A stretch of DNA of 64,000 bases from Candidatus Saccharimonadota bacterium (GTDB lineage Bacteria; Patescibacteriota; Saccharimonadia; Saccharimonadales; Saccharimonadaceae). A model generated the notes under the pieces. It made no database searches and was not told the origin of the DNA. It saw only the letters and a list, made by a program, of their open reading frames with translations. Of this stretch, positions 53,782 through 60,850 are shown one piece after another. Location of the stretch: contig JAECRG010000001.1 in NCBI GenBank assembly GCA_015999875.1, positions 359,330 through 423,329 of the forward strand. Reading direction: 5' to 3'. Position 1 is the stretch's first letter. Every line of letters begins with the position of its first letter. The position numbers and the translations under genes were made by a program.

Positions 53782-54360
53782 CTAGCTATTCAGCTGGTCT
53801 ATACGAGCCACGATTTGCACGACAGAAGCCGTCACGTCACCTTCGCCATCCACTAGGCATGTATCGTAGCCAGCATCTGCAAAGCTGCGATATTCACGCA
53901 GAAATCGCTCCAGTACTTCATTCGTCGGGCCATGTCCTCCGTCTTGCTTGCGCTTCTTGACGCGTGCACGAGCAGTATTCTCAGGCACCTGTACCTCCAC
54001 CACTAGTACAGGCAACTCTCGCCCCTGCTCTGCGGCGTAATCTTTGAGCCGATTGACAGTGATTTCGAAACCCTTGAGATCAATAAATGGCTGATTCCAC
54101 AGCAAGACCTTACCCCGCTCGATCGCTTCGTAGGCCTGCGCACGCAGATAGCGGTATAGGTGAAACTTCTCGTCTACACCTTCACTGGCCAATTGACTTG
54201 CGAGTTGGCGATACTTCACGTCCCCATCTAGATCTACCGTGTCGGGATCAAGCATACATACCATATCCCGCCCGAGTTCGGCGGCAAGCGTCGTCGCAAT
54301 GTATGACTTACCGCTCCCTGGCACCCCTCTCACGATCACTAGTTTTGGCTGAGTATTCAT
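53782..54360 (-). CDS. P-loop kinase-like ATPase (AAA_33/zeta-like)
   Basis: About 192 residues from ATG 54360 (SD GAGGG ahead; the frame runs on to 54390). Walker A VRGVPGSGKSYIA near 11-23; a LID-like Arg-rich stretch TARARVKKRKQDGG near 145-158. Resembles small nucleotide or polynucleotide kinases and zeta-type kinases; the target cannot be read from sequence. No antitoxin-like partner next to it. Confidence 0.8.
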   Translation of the reverse strand: MNTQPKLVIVRGVPGSGKSYIATTLAAELGRDMVCMLDPDTVDLDGDVKYRQLASQLASEGVDEKFHLYRYLRAQAYEAIERGKVLLWNQPFIDLKGFEITVNRLKDYAAEQGRELPVLVVEVQVPENTARARVKKRKQDGGHGPTNEVLERFLREYRSFADAGYDTCLVDGEGDVTASVVQIVARIDQLNS

Positions 54361-54416
54361 AATACCCTCATCATAAAACATATCTTCCAAAAACCAAAAC
54401 TCACGACATCGAGGTA

Positions 54417-54425
54417 TGGTATAGT
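54417..54425 (+). promoter_or_regulatory. mraY extended -10 promoter
   Basis: TGGTATAGT, hexamer 54420-54425. The ~54-nt leader has a 6-bp hairpin TCGCTA / TAGCGA (about 54439-54456) and no clear SD. Confidence 0.5.
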
Positions 54426-54485
54426 AAGTATTGAAGTTTCGCTAAAGTAGTAGCGAGTATCATTTAACCACCACGATATACATAT

Positions 54486-55511
54486 ATGGATATACCCCAG
54501 CAGCTCATCCAAGAAATCACATGGACATTCCTACTAAGCTTTTTGGCGTTTTGTATCGCTATGGCACTCACTCCTGTGTACACTTTTTTTGCGTACCGCT
54601 ACAAATTCTGGAAGCGTTCGCGCTCCACCTCTACCACCGGTGAAGTACTTGAAATTATCGCCAAGCTGCGCAAACGAAAACGCAATTTTCCAACCATGGC
54701 GGGTATCATCATTATTCTCGCCGTCACGATCGTCACAGTAGTGTTTAATCTCGATCGAGAGCAGACATGGCTGCCCCTCGCAGCGTTACTTGGCGGTGGA
54801 CTCGTCGGGCTGATAGACGACGTCTTAAACGTACGCGGCAAAGGAGAAGGGGTTGCAGGTTTACGCGCCCCAATCAAATTCGCCATGATCGCCACCGTTG
54901 CGGCTATCGGTGCATGGTTTTTCTATTACAAGCTTGGCTACACCTCAGTACAGGTGCCTTTTGTCGGAGATATCACTTTAGGCCTATGGCTTATCCCTCT
55001 ATTTATCCTTGTAGTCGTAAGTACCGGTAACGCCGTCAATATTAGTGATGGCATGGACGGTCTCTCAGGTGGTCTACTCACTAGTGCATTTGGCGCGTTT
55101 GCCGTGATTGCGCTCTTGCAGGGCAACTTCGGTATTGCCGCACTATGTCTCACGATCATCGGTGCGCTACTCGCCTACCTCTGGTTCAACATACCTCCCG
55201 CCAGATTCCAGATGGGGGATGTGGGGTCTTTCTCTCTTGGTACGGCGCTTGGTGTCATCGCAATGCTCACAAATTCCCTGTTCCTCTTGCCTATCATCGG
55301 ACTGGTATTTGTCGCAGAAGCAGGCTCCAGCTTAATCCAAATCGTATCGAAACGCTTCTTCCATCGCAAAGTATTCATAGCCGCGCCTATTCATCATCAC
55401 TTCAACGCACAGGATTGGCCAAAGGAGAAAATCACGATGCGTTTCTGGGTAATCGGACAGGTGTGTGCTGCCGTGGGTGTCATATTGGCACTAGCCGGTG
55501 GACACGTTTAA
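54486..55511 (+). CDS. mraY: Phospho-MurNAc-pentapeptide transferase
   Basis: 341 residues, about ten membrane spans. Makes lipid I from UDP-MurNAc-pentapeptide and undecaprenyl phosphate. Signature Asp pair GLIDDVLNVRGKG near 101, NAVNISDGMDGLSGG near 180, FQMGDVGS near 237, and HHH in APIHHHFN near 302. Followed by HTH-murA after 44 nt. Confidence 0.95.
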   Translation: MDIPQQLIQEITWTFLLSFLAFCIAMALTPVYTFFAYRYKFWKRSRSTSTTGEVLEIIAKLRKRKRNFPTMAGIIIILAVTIVTVVFNLDREQTWLPLAALLGGGLVGLIDDVLNVRGKGEGVAGLRAPIKFAMIATVAAIGAWFFYYKLGYTSVQVPFVGDITLGLWLIPLFILVVVSTGNAVNISDGMDGLSGGLLTSAFGAFAVIALLQGNFGIAALCLTIIGALLAYLWFNIPPARFQMGDVGSFSLGTALGVIAMLTNSLFLLPIIGLVFVAEAGSSLIQIVSKRFFHRKVFIAAPIHHHFNAQDWPKEKITMRFWVIGQVCAAVGVILALAGGHV

Positions 55512-55537
55512 TAAAATAATTGACAGTATATCATAGA

Positions 55538-55546
55538 TGATATAAA
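55538..55546 (+). promoter_or_regulatory. HTH-murA extended -10 promoter, leaderless
   Basis: TGATATAAA, hexamer 55541-55546, 9 nt before the ATG; TTGACA at 55520-55525 has a short 15-nt spacer. Confidence 0.55.
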
Positions 55547-55555
55547 TTGGTATTT

Positions 55556-57085
55556 ATGAGCACAGAGTATTATAAGCAAAAAATCGGCAACCTAATCCAA
55601 GAGAGTCGTATTCGTCGCGGCTATACACAAACGCAGCTTGCAACAGCACTAGGCACAAGCCAGAGTGCGATCAATCGTATCGAAAAAGGCGGCCAAAACA
55701 TCAGCCTAGAGATGATAGCGCGAATTAGTGATGTACTCTCCCACGACATCATGACCCTCAATAGCACCGGAAAAATAAATTTCCGCGTACACGGTGGCGG
55801 TAAACTCAGTGGATCCATACGAGTAAAAAGCAGTAAAAACGCCTCTGTCGCGCTACTCTGTGCAGCACTACTCAACAAAGGCAAGACGACTCTTCGCCAT
55901 GTCGCCCGCATCGAGGAAGTAAACCGCATCATCGAAGTACTGCAGAGTATCGGCGTAAAAGTACGCTGGATAAACGACGACAATGACCTCGAAATCCAAC
56001 CCCCCGCCAAGCTACAGCTCGAAAACATGGACATCAATGCTGCGAAGCGCACCCGCACCATCATCATGTTCCTCGGCCCGTTGCTTCATCAGTACTCTGA
56101 TTTCAAGCTGCCGTTTGCTGGTGGCTGCAACCTAGGTACTCGCACAGTAGAGCCGCACATGACGGGTCTTCGCGCGTTTGGTCTGGACGTAGAAGCTACG
56201 ACCGATTACTACCATGCCATCTCCAAGCCACATATCGTAAACAATACAATCCTGCTCACCGAGCGCGGCGATACCGTCACAGAAAACGTCATCATGGCTG
56301 CCGCACTACACGAAGGTGAAGTGACAATTCGCAACGCCAGCCCCAACTACATGGTGCAGGATGTATGCTTCTTCCTACAGTTACTCGGTGTGGAAATTGA
56401 AGGCATTGGCACAACCACACTCAAAATCCGCGGAGTGAAACACATCGAGCAAGATGTCGAATACCACCCAAGCGAAGATCCTATAGAAGCCATGAGCTTC
56501 ATCGCTGCAGGTATCGTCACCGATAGCGAAATCACCATTCAGCGAGCACCTATTGAATTCCTCGAGATTGAGCTTGCTACTCTCTCAGAGATGGGTCTCA
56601 AATATGAGCTTAGCGAAGAATACTCGGCACAAAACGGCTATACGCGTCTTGTCGACATTAGCTTAAAGCACTCGAAGCTCAAGGCACCAATAGACAAGAT
56701 CCACCCTTTGCCATTCCCAGGTATCAACATGGACAATCTACCGTTCCTTGGCCTGATCGCGACAACCGCAAAAGGTCGTACTCTTATACATGACTGGCCA
56801 TACGAGCGACGTGCAATCTATTTCAACGAGCTCTCGAAGCTCAATGCTGACGTAGAATTGCTCGACCCGCACCGCATCTACATCAACGGTCCTACCAAGT
56901 GGAAGCCAGCCGACGTAGTGGCCCCGCCAGCATTACGCCCGTCTGTAGTCATCCTACTTGCCATGCTTGCAGCCCCTGGCGTGTCGACGCTCCGAGATGT
57001 GTATTCTATCAATCGAGGCTACGAAGAGCTAGCCTCTCGCCTCAATAGCCTAGGCGCTCAGATCGATACCGTAAGAGAGATCTAG
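55556..57085 (+). CDS. murA: XRE-type HTH fused to UDP-GlcNAc enolpyruvyltransferase
   Basis: 509 residues from ATG 55556. Residues 1-70 are a complete Cro/C1-type helix-turn-helix (IGNLIQESRIRRGYTQTQLA, then TSQSAINRIEKG). Residues about 75-509 are a full MurA: KN pair in SSKNASVALLCAALL near 95, the phosphoenolpyruvate Cys in FAGGCNLGTRTVEPH near 194 (so fosfomycin-sensitive type), the catalytic Asp in INMDNLPF near 390. First committed step of peptidoglycan synthesis. The fusion suggests an enzyme that also binds DNA, or an HTH reused for protein contact. One reading frame with no stop between the parts. Confidence 0.93.
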   Translation: MSTEYYKQKIGNLIQESRIRRGYTQTQLATALGTSQSAINRIEKGGQNISLEMIARISDVLSHDIMTLNSTGKINFRVHGGGKLSGSIRVKSSKNASVALLCAALLNKGKTTLRHVARIEEVNRIIEVLQSIGVKVRWINDDNDLEIQPPAKLQLENMDINAAKRTRTIIMFLGPLLHQYSDFKLPFAGGCNLGTRTVEPHMTGLRAFGLDVEATTDYYHAISKPHIVNNTILLTERGDTVTENVIMAAALHEGEVTIRNASPNYMVQDVCFFLQLLGVEIEGIGTTTLKIRGVKHIEQDVEYHPSEDPIEAMSFIAAGIVTDSEITIQRAPIEFLEIELATLSEMGLKYELSEEYSAQNGYTRLVDISLKHSKLKAPIDKIHPLPFPGINMDNLPFLGLIATTAKGRTLIHDWPYERRAIYFNELSKLNADVELLDPHRIYINGPTKWKPADVVAPPALRPSVVILLAMLAAPGVSTLRDVYSINRGYEELASRLNSLGAQIDTVREI

Positions 57086-57089
57086 CTCC

Positions 57090-57308
57090 TTACGGCTCCA
57101 TACGACCAAACGGAAGAGAGCCGTAATCAACACCCCAGTATGCTGCGCTCGCAAGAATCGCACGCTGCTGGGCGGTACCACTAGCAATCTTTTGCTCCGG
57201 TAGCGCTTGATCAGACTCTTGCGAGTGCTTTGCTGTCGTCTCGTCAGCAATATCGAAATCACCGTTATCTACGGCATGGCTCCATGTTAATTCGTGTGGG
57301 TTTGTCAT
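57090..57308 (-). CDS. Small hypothetical protein
   Basis: 72 residues, acidic in the first half, ending in SAAYWGVDYGSLPFGRMEP. No family recognised. I accept it because an extended -10 TGCTATGAT lies 6 nt before the ATG, exactly the spacing of the other genes here. It converges on HTH-murA with 4 nt between the stops. Confidence 0.6.
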   Translation of the reverse strand: MTNPHELTWSHAVDNGDFDIADETTAKHSQESDQALPEQKIASGTAQQRAILASAAYWGVDYGSLPFGRMEP

Positions 57309-57314
57309 AGTCGT

Positions 57315-57323
57315 ATCATAGCA
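57315..57323 (-). promoter_or_regulatory. Extended -10 promoter of the 57308 gene, leaderless
   Basis: TGCTATGAT on the minus strand; hexamer 57320-57315; 6 nt to the ATG. Confidence 0.5.
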
Positions 57324-57398
57324 AAAAAGTGAGCTGAGAGTAATTGTAGGGCAATAGAGAAAGTATGATCGATTCGCCTCCTGTCTTCAGTCACTCGT

Positions 57399-57440
57399 CA
57401 AAGAAAAAAGTCGTATCCTAGGATACGACTTTTTTCTTTG
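57399..57440 (-). terminator. Terminator hairpin inside the tRNA-Gly CCA end
   Basis: Perfect 20-bp stem (57399-57418 with 57421-57440), 2-nt centre, A and T rich ends. On the minus strand the 5' arm begins within the CCA of tRNA-Gly. Confidence 0.85.
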
Positions 57441-57513
57441 GTGCGGGCGGAGAGAATCGAACTCTCATCGCTTGCTTGGAAGGCAGGCATATTAGCCATT
57501 ATACGACGCCCGC
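57439..57513 (-). tRNA. tRNA-Gly (TCC)
   Basis: Minus strand. Acceptor GCGGGCG / CGCCCGC, anticodon loop CTTCCAA, anticodon TCC at 57480-57478, T loop TTCGATT, CCA at 57441-57439. The anticodon stem CCTGC / GCAAG has one C-A mismatch. Promoter TATAAT on the minus strand at 57538-57533. Confidence 0.94.
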
Positions 57514-57532
57514 ACATCAAATGTTCTAGTTG

Positions 57533-57556
57533 ATTATACCGCACAAATGCTACAAT
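57533..57556. promoter_or_regulatory. Divergent promoters of tRNA-Gly and the cupin gene
   Basis: TATAAT on the minus strand at 57538-57533 for tRNA-Gly; TGCTACAAT on the plus strand at 57548-57556 for the cupin, followed by a ~30-nt leader with SD AAGGAG (57581-57586). Confidence 0.55.
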
Positions 57557-57593
57557 ATAAAGAGTAAGCAGTTACTTAGAAAGGAGCGACTAT

Positions 57594-58004
57594 ATGACAG
57601 ACCACGGAGACGACCCATATGTCGTTGATATTCAAGAAGCAACCGTAGAAAACAGCACGTTTCGTACAGCACTCTGGACAGGTGCAAACCTTCAGCTCAC
57701 CGTCATGGCTATTGAGCCCGGTGATGACATAGGACTAGAAGTGCACGATGATCATGATCAGTTTCTCCGAGTCGAGGAAGGGACTGGCTTTGTACAGATG
57801 GGACCAAACGAAAACGAGCTCGACTTTGAGGCAAATGCAGAGGACGACTTTGCAATTTTCGTTCCTGCTGGCACATGGCACAACATCACCAACACTGGTG
57901 ATATTCCGCTCAAACTCTATTCTATTTACGCTCCAGGTGAACATCCTAGGGGCACGGTACACGAAACTAAAGCCGAGGCCGAGGCCGCAGAACATACTCA
58001 CTAG
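57594..58004 (+). CDS. Single cupin-2 domain protein
   Basis: 136 residues. Cupin motif 1 EVHDDHDQFLRVEEGTG (about 47-63) with two His and Glu, motif 2 FVPAGTWHNITNTG (about 88-101) with the third His: a likely metal-binding barrel as in mannose-6-phosphate isomerase-like cupins. C-terminus rich in Ala, Glu, His. Ligand unknown. Followed after 12 nt by the 58017 gene. Confidence 0.88.
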   Translation: MTDHGDDPYVVDIQEATVENSTFRTALWTGANLQLTVMAIEPGDDIGLEVHDDHDQFLRVEEGTGFVQMGPNENELDFEANAEDDFAIFVPAGTWHNITNTGDIPLKLYSIYAPGEHPRGTVHETKAEAEAAEHTH

Positions 58005-58016
58005 AGCGTAGCAGCC

Positions 58017-58559
58017 ATGGCAGATAATATAGTACACCGCATGATGGACAATGAAGCCGATGCCAACAAGGACATCGCTGCTAAATCATTTCATCACACT
58101 ACGCAGCCGACAACACCAAGTAAGGTAGTTACATTTATCGACCAGTCAACACTCGGAAGCGGACTATCTGTTCACGAAGAGCTGCTTCGTCGCGCAGCAC
58201 AAAAAGCATCATTGGCATCTGCCGCAAAAGACAAGCCAAGCATTAGCCGATACAGAGATTCGCTTGTCGGTGCAGCAGGACAAGACAAAGAGTTACGCCG
58301 TGCAATTACTCTAAAAAACCATGAGGATCGCATCGCACGAAAAAGGCGCTTCGCACCACTAAGTACGGACACTCCTACAGGCAGTGACCGTTTCAGGCAT
58401 CGTCATGATCGACAGAAATTCAACATCACCGGTAGCGCGCCCGACGCAGCTACTGGCGCACACGATCGACAAACTAGAAATCCCGGATTGGGTGACGCAC
58501 CCCAACAAAAGATCGCCTTTCAAGAGCCATCCTCTCGTCAGTACAACCCGTTCAAATAG
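58017..58559 (+). CDS. Hypothetical basic, disordered-looking protein
   Basis: 180 residues, no family recognised. A helical middle part (HEELLRRAAQKASLASAAKD, about 53-72) and a polar C-terminal half rich in Arg, Asp, His, Thr. No signal or membrane segment. Probably in an operon with the cupin gene, 12 nt away, though no clear SD is visible. Confidence 0.65.
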   Translation: MADNIVHRMMDNEADANKDIAAKSFHHTTQPTTPSKVVTFIDQSTLGSGLSVHEELLRRAAQKASLASAAKDKPSISRYRDSLVGAAGQDKELRRAITLKNHEDRIARKRRFAPLSTDTPTGSDRFRHRHDRQKFNITGSAPDAATGAHDRQTRNPGLGDAPQQKIAFQEPSSRQYNPFK

Positions 58560-58590
58560 TTACTTACCTCTGGAAATACCAAACAAACTT

Positions 58591-58599
58591 TGCTATACT
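58591..58599 (+). promoter_or_regulatory. tRNA-His extended -10 promoter
   Basis: TGCTATACT, hexamer 58594-58599, 18 nt before the tRNA 5' end. Confidence 0.6.
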
Positions 58600-58617
58600 T
58601 GCTTCTAGGCCTTGTAT

Positions 58618-58695
58618 GGCGAATGTAGCTCATTTGGTTAGAGCGCCGGGTTGTGGTTCCGGAGGTAGTGGGTTCAATCCCCATCATTCGCCCCA
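58618..58695 (+). tRNA. tRNA-His (GTG)
   Basis: Extra G at -1 (58618) opposite C73, acceptor GCGAATG / CATTCGC, anticodon loop TTGTGGT, anticodon GTG at 58653-58655, T loop TTCAATC, CCA at 58693-58695. Confidence 0.96.
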
Positions 58696-58735
58696 TAGAA
58701 ATACGTCGACACTTAGCGGTCGACGTATTTCTATG
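58694..58735 (+). terminator. Terminator hairpin starting inside the tRNA-His CCA
   Basis: Perfect 17-bp stem (58694-58710 with 58719-58735), 8-nt loop; the 5' arm begins with the CA of CCA. Confidence 0.8.
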
Positions 58736-58748
58736 TCTATATCGCTTA

Positions 58749-58757
58749 TGGTATACT
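58749..58757 (+). promoter_or_regulatory. Extended -10 promoter of the DUF4260 gene, leaderless
   Basis: TGGTATACT, hexamer 58752-58757, 9 nt before the ATG. Confidence 0.55.
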
Positions 58758-58766
58758 TGACTATAT

Positions 58767-59189
58767 ATGAATATCTCATCGTTTAGTCGATACATTGTTA
58801 AATTAGAATATTTATTTGCAGCTGTACTTGTAGCGGTCTTTTTTGTAGCAATCGGACACTTCGACTGGTGGTGGCTTATCGTACTCTTCCCACTCTTCGA
58901 TGTCAGTATGATCGGTTACCTAGTTAACTCGCATGTCGGCTCGATCACCTACAATATCGTACATAGCTTTATCGGACCAGCACTACTTACAATAATCTAC
59001 ATACTTACGACAGGTCATACCGCCGCAGATAGCGCACGACCATACCCCGTAGATAGCATATTGCTTTTCGCAATATTAATATGGCTATTTCACATATGCG
59101 TAGACCGCGCACTAGGCTTTGGACTCAAGCACGGCGAAGGGTTTCAGCACACCCATCTTGGTAAGATTGGTAAAAAAGCCAAAAAGTAG
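58767..59189 (+). CDS. DUF4260 family membrane protein
   Basis: 140 residues, four hydrophobic segments (about 13-30, 33-52, 63-80, 95-112). The pattern DVSMIGYLVNSHVGSITYN and the C-terminal HICVDRALGFGLKHGEGFQHTHLG with its His cluster are those of DUF4260 proteins; function unknown. Stop is 16 nt before tRNA-Arg(TCT). Confidence 0.85.
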   Translation: MNISSFSRYIVKLEYLFAAVLVAVFFVAIGHFDWWWLIVLFPLFDVSMIGYLVNSHVGSITYNIVHSFIGPALLTIIYILTTGHTAADSARPYPVDSILLFAILIWLFHICVDRALGFGLKHGEGFQHTHLGKIGKKAKK

Positions 59190-59190
59190 A

Positions 59191-59196
59191 TATAAT
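59191..59196 (+). promoter_or_regulatory. tRNA-Arg(TCT) -10 box
   Basis: TATAAT 9 nt before the tRNA 5' end; the transcript would start almost at the mature end. Confidence 0.5.
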
Positions 59197-59205
59197 TCTA
59201 CTTGC

Positions 59206-59281
59206 GCCCCGGTAGCTCAGTGGATAGAGCAAGAGACTTCTAAGCTTTTGGCCGTTGGTTCGATTCCAACCCGGGGTACCA
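59206..59281 (+). tRNA. tRNA-Arg (TCT)
   Basis: Acceptor GCCCCGG / CCGGGGT (G1-U72), D stem GCTC / GAGC, anticodon loop CTTCTAA, anticodon TCT at 59239-59241, T arm GTTGG-TTCGATT-CCAAC, CCA at 59279-59281. The anticodon stem AGAGA / GCTTT has a G-U and an A31-G39 mismatch. It marks the left edge of the cassette-like array; unlike the other tRNAs here, no clear terminator hairpin follows. Confidence 0.92.
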
Positions 59282-59376
59282 TTTCTAAATAACAGATTGA
59301 AATCAGTTCGATCTTTTAGACCATTTTATGAGCCTATCTGTTAAAGAGTTCGAACACTACATAGGTAATGGAATCA

Positions 59377-59892
59377 TCACCTGCTTTCGTTAAAATCAAC
59401 TAACTGCATATCATTTACGAACATTTGAAGAATCTGATCTTGATCCATGCCAGCTAAGATCATTCTTTCATTCGTTGTACTAAGATAATCTTTCTCGATG
59501 TACCATTCTCGTAACTCTCTTTCGCCAAATTCATGCGCATTCGGTTTTGAAGAGTGTCTCTGCAGCGTTACTTCTATAGGAACATCAAAATAATACACAT
59601 ATGATTCGCCTGGAAAATCATTAATTAGTTTTCTTAGCATATTTCCATAACGCTCATTCACGAAGATTCCTTCAACGATTACATCATATCCAATATTGCT
59701 TCCATACATAGCAAGGTCGTATACTAGCTGAATGCTCGGATTATCGTCGATATCTTGTACTCGTAATATTTCTCGTCGAACAACATCCTGCGGGATTAGC
59801 ATTGTTCGATAGCCCATATGATGCTGCAATTGCTTGGCAACGGTAGATTTACCACTCCCTGAATTTCCACGAATAACAATGAGACGTTGCAT
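59377..59892 (-). CDS. P-loop kinase-like ATPase, array unit 1
   Basis: 171 residues. Walker A VIRGNSGSGKSTVAKQL near 5-21, then an AAA_33-type layout with VEGIFVNERYG near 74 and a LID-like HSSKPNAHEFGERELREWY near 112-130. Resembles small-molecule or antibiotic kinases (chloramphenicol phosphotransferase-like); substrate unknown. Minus strand, its start facing repeat copy 1. ATG is 6 nt from an extended -10 box. Confidence 0.85.
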   Translation of the reverse strand: MQRLIVIRGNSGSGKSTVAKQLQHHMGYRTMLIPQDVVRREILRVQDIDDNPSIQLVYDLAMYGSNIGYDVIVEGIFVNERYGNMLRKLINDFPGESYVYYFDVPIEVTLQRHSSKPNAHEFGERELREWYIEKDYLSTTNERMILAGMDQDQILQMFVNDMQLVDFNESR

Positions 59893-59898
59893 AGTTAA

Positions 59899-59907
59899 AT
59901 CATAGCA
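59899..59907 (-). promoter_or_regulatory. Extended -10 promoter of the unit-1 kinase, leaderless
   Basis: TGCTATGAT on the minus strand; hexamer 59904-59899; 6 nt to the ATG at 59892. Confidence 0.5.
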
Positions 59908-59919
59908 GATCGTAGTTCA

Positions 59920-59948
59920 TTTCTTATTTCACATATAACACTGTACCA
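59920..59948 (+). repeat. Array repeat, copy 1
   Basis: TTTCTTATTTCACATATAAC followed by ACTGTACCA. Belongs to the TTCTTATTTC subtype with copy 3. A terminator hairpin follows at 59968. Confidence 0.75.
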
Positions 59949-59967
59949 AAGCTTAAGCGCAATTGAG

Positions 59968-59989
59968 AGACCTCTTCGGAAGTCTTTTT
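59968..59989 (+). terminator. Terminator-like hairpin after repeat copy 1
   Basis: AGAC-C-TC / GA-A-GTCT around a TTCG tetraloop, then TTTTT. The next 180 nt to the 60170 gene contain an inverted repeat TTGACTTATGTCAA (60011-60024), a possible operator or -35 region, and a TATAGT near 60085. Confidence 0.55.
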
Positions 59990-60169
59990 ATTCCCCCGCT
60001 TCCATGTGAATTGACTTATGTCAAATAATGTGATTAAATACATACGTTCCTTAAAATCATGAAGCTGAGAGCTGTATGCCTATTCTATAGTGATGTAGTT
60101 ATGCAGCTCTCCGTTTCTGCTACGGTGAGTACCTACTTCTTCTATCTAGCAGAGAGCAAGGAGCTCGCA

Positions 60170-60685
60170 ATGTTCACGCACCTGTTTGTCACGCACGACA
60201 ATGCCGAGAAGCTCTTCACCAACTTCGCAAAAGAAACTTTCGAGGGCGATGGATGTGACCTTGTCGCGCCCGAAACATTCGACGAGTACTTTGAGGCGTA
60301 CGGCCAGACCTATCTGAATGCAATCGGCGCAATGCTCGAGATCGTTCACCAGAAAGACCTGTTCGTCCTGAGGTTCGATGGCTACCTCGCACATGTTCCT
60401 CAAAAACTCAACGAGATAGATGTTTCCATCGCTCAAGCCGAAATCAAGCGTTTCAGCAGTGCACCAACCAAGGCTCGAGCCGGCTACTACGAGAATGCAG
60501 CAACTGGCTTCGTCGCTACGGTCGAGCGCACATTTCCGACCCAACATCTCTACTACCGTAAACAGGTACCTCTCTACGCACAGAACATTACGGTCACAGG
60601 ACCATCACTCGCGGACGCTCAGGACTTCAACACCAAACTGAGTTGCGGGTTCTTTAAGCGCTTCCTAGTGAATGCGTTCGAGTGA
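60170..60685 (+). CDS. Hypothetical protein, GC-rich, array unit 2
   Basis: 171 residues from ATG 60170, with AAGGAG 7 nt ahead; the longer frame from 60059 lacks a ribosome site. Alpha/beta, acidic, no signal peptide in this form; conserved-looking stretches are FTHLFVTHDNAEKLFTNFAK at the start and the end KLSCGFFKRFLVNAFE. Not recognised. Codon use is GC-rich (C- and G-ending codons), close to the 36914-38682 island and clearly unlike both neighbours, so probably acquired separately. Confidence 0.75.
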   Translation: MFTHLFVTHDNAEKLFTNFAKETFEGDGCDLVAPETFDEYFEAYGQTYLNAIGAMLEIVHQKDLFVLRFDGYLAHVPQKLNEIDVSIAQAEIKRFSSAPTKARAGYYENAATGFVATVERTFPTQHLYYRKQVPLYAQNITVTGPSLADAQDFNTKLSCGFFKRFLVNAFE

Positions 60686-60791
60686 ACACCATCGAGTAGC
60701 AACAATGGGAGCACGGGCGTCATCGACATTAGTCGGTGGCGTCCGCTTTCATATTCTTGACTCGAATAAACACGCAGTAGCAGCTAGCTCC

Positions 60792-60841
60792 GTTCTAATT
60801 TCACATATAACGCCGTACCATTTCTATGGCACATCGAAATT
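60792..60841 (+). repeat. Array repeat, copy 2 (long form)
   Basis: 50 bp: GTTCTAATTTCACATATAAC, GCCGTACCATTTCTATGGCA, CATCGAAATT. Ends are inverted (AATTTC / GAAATT) and the centre can fold (GTACCAT-TTCT-ATGGCAC with one mismatch). 47 of 50 positions match copy 4. The gap 60686-60791 holds nothing recognised. Confidence 0.8.
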
Positions 60842-60850
60842 ATTTGGTAT

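Noticed and set aside
53782-54360. Toxin-antitoxin module (zeta-like kinase)
   Set aside because: No small partner gene on either side and the fold is shared by many harmless kinases.
55547-55555. Earlier TTG start of HTH-MurA
   Set aside because: It lies directly after the -10 box, where no transcript would contain it with a ribosome site; ATG 55556 fits better.
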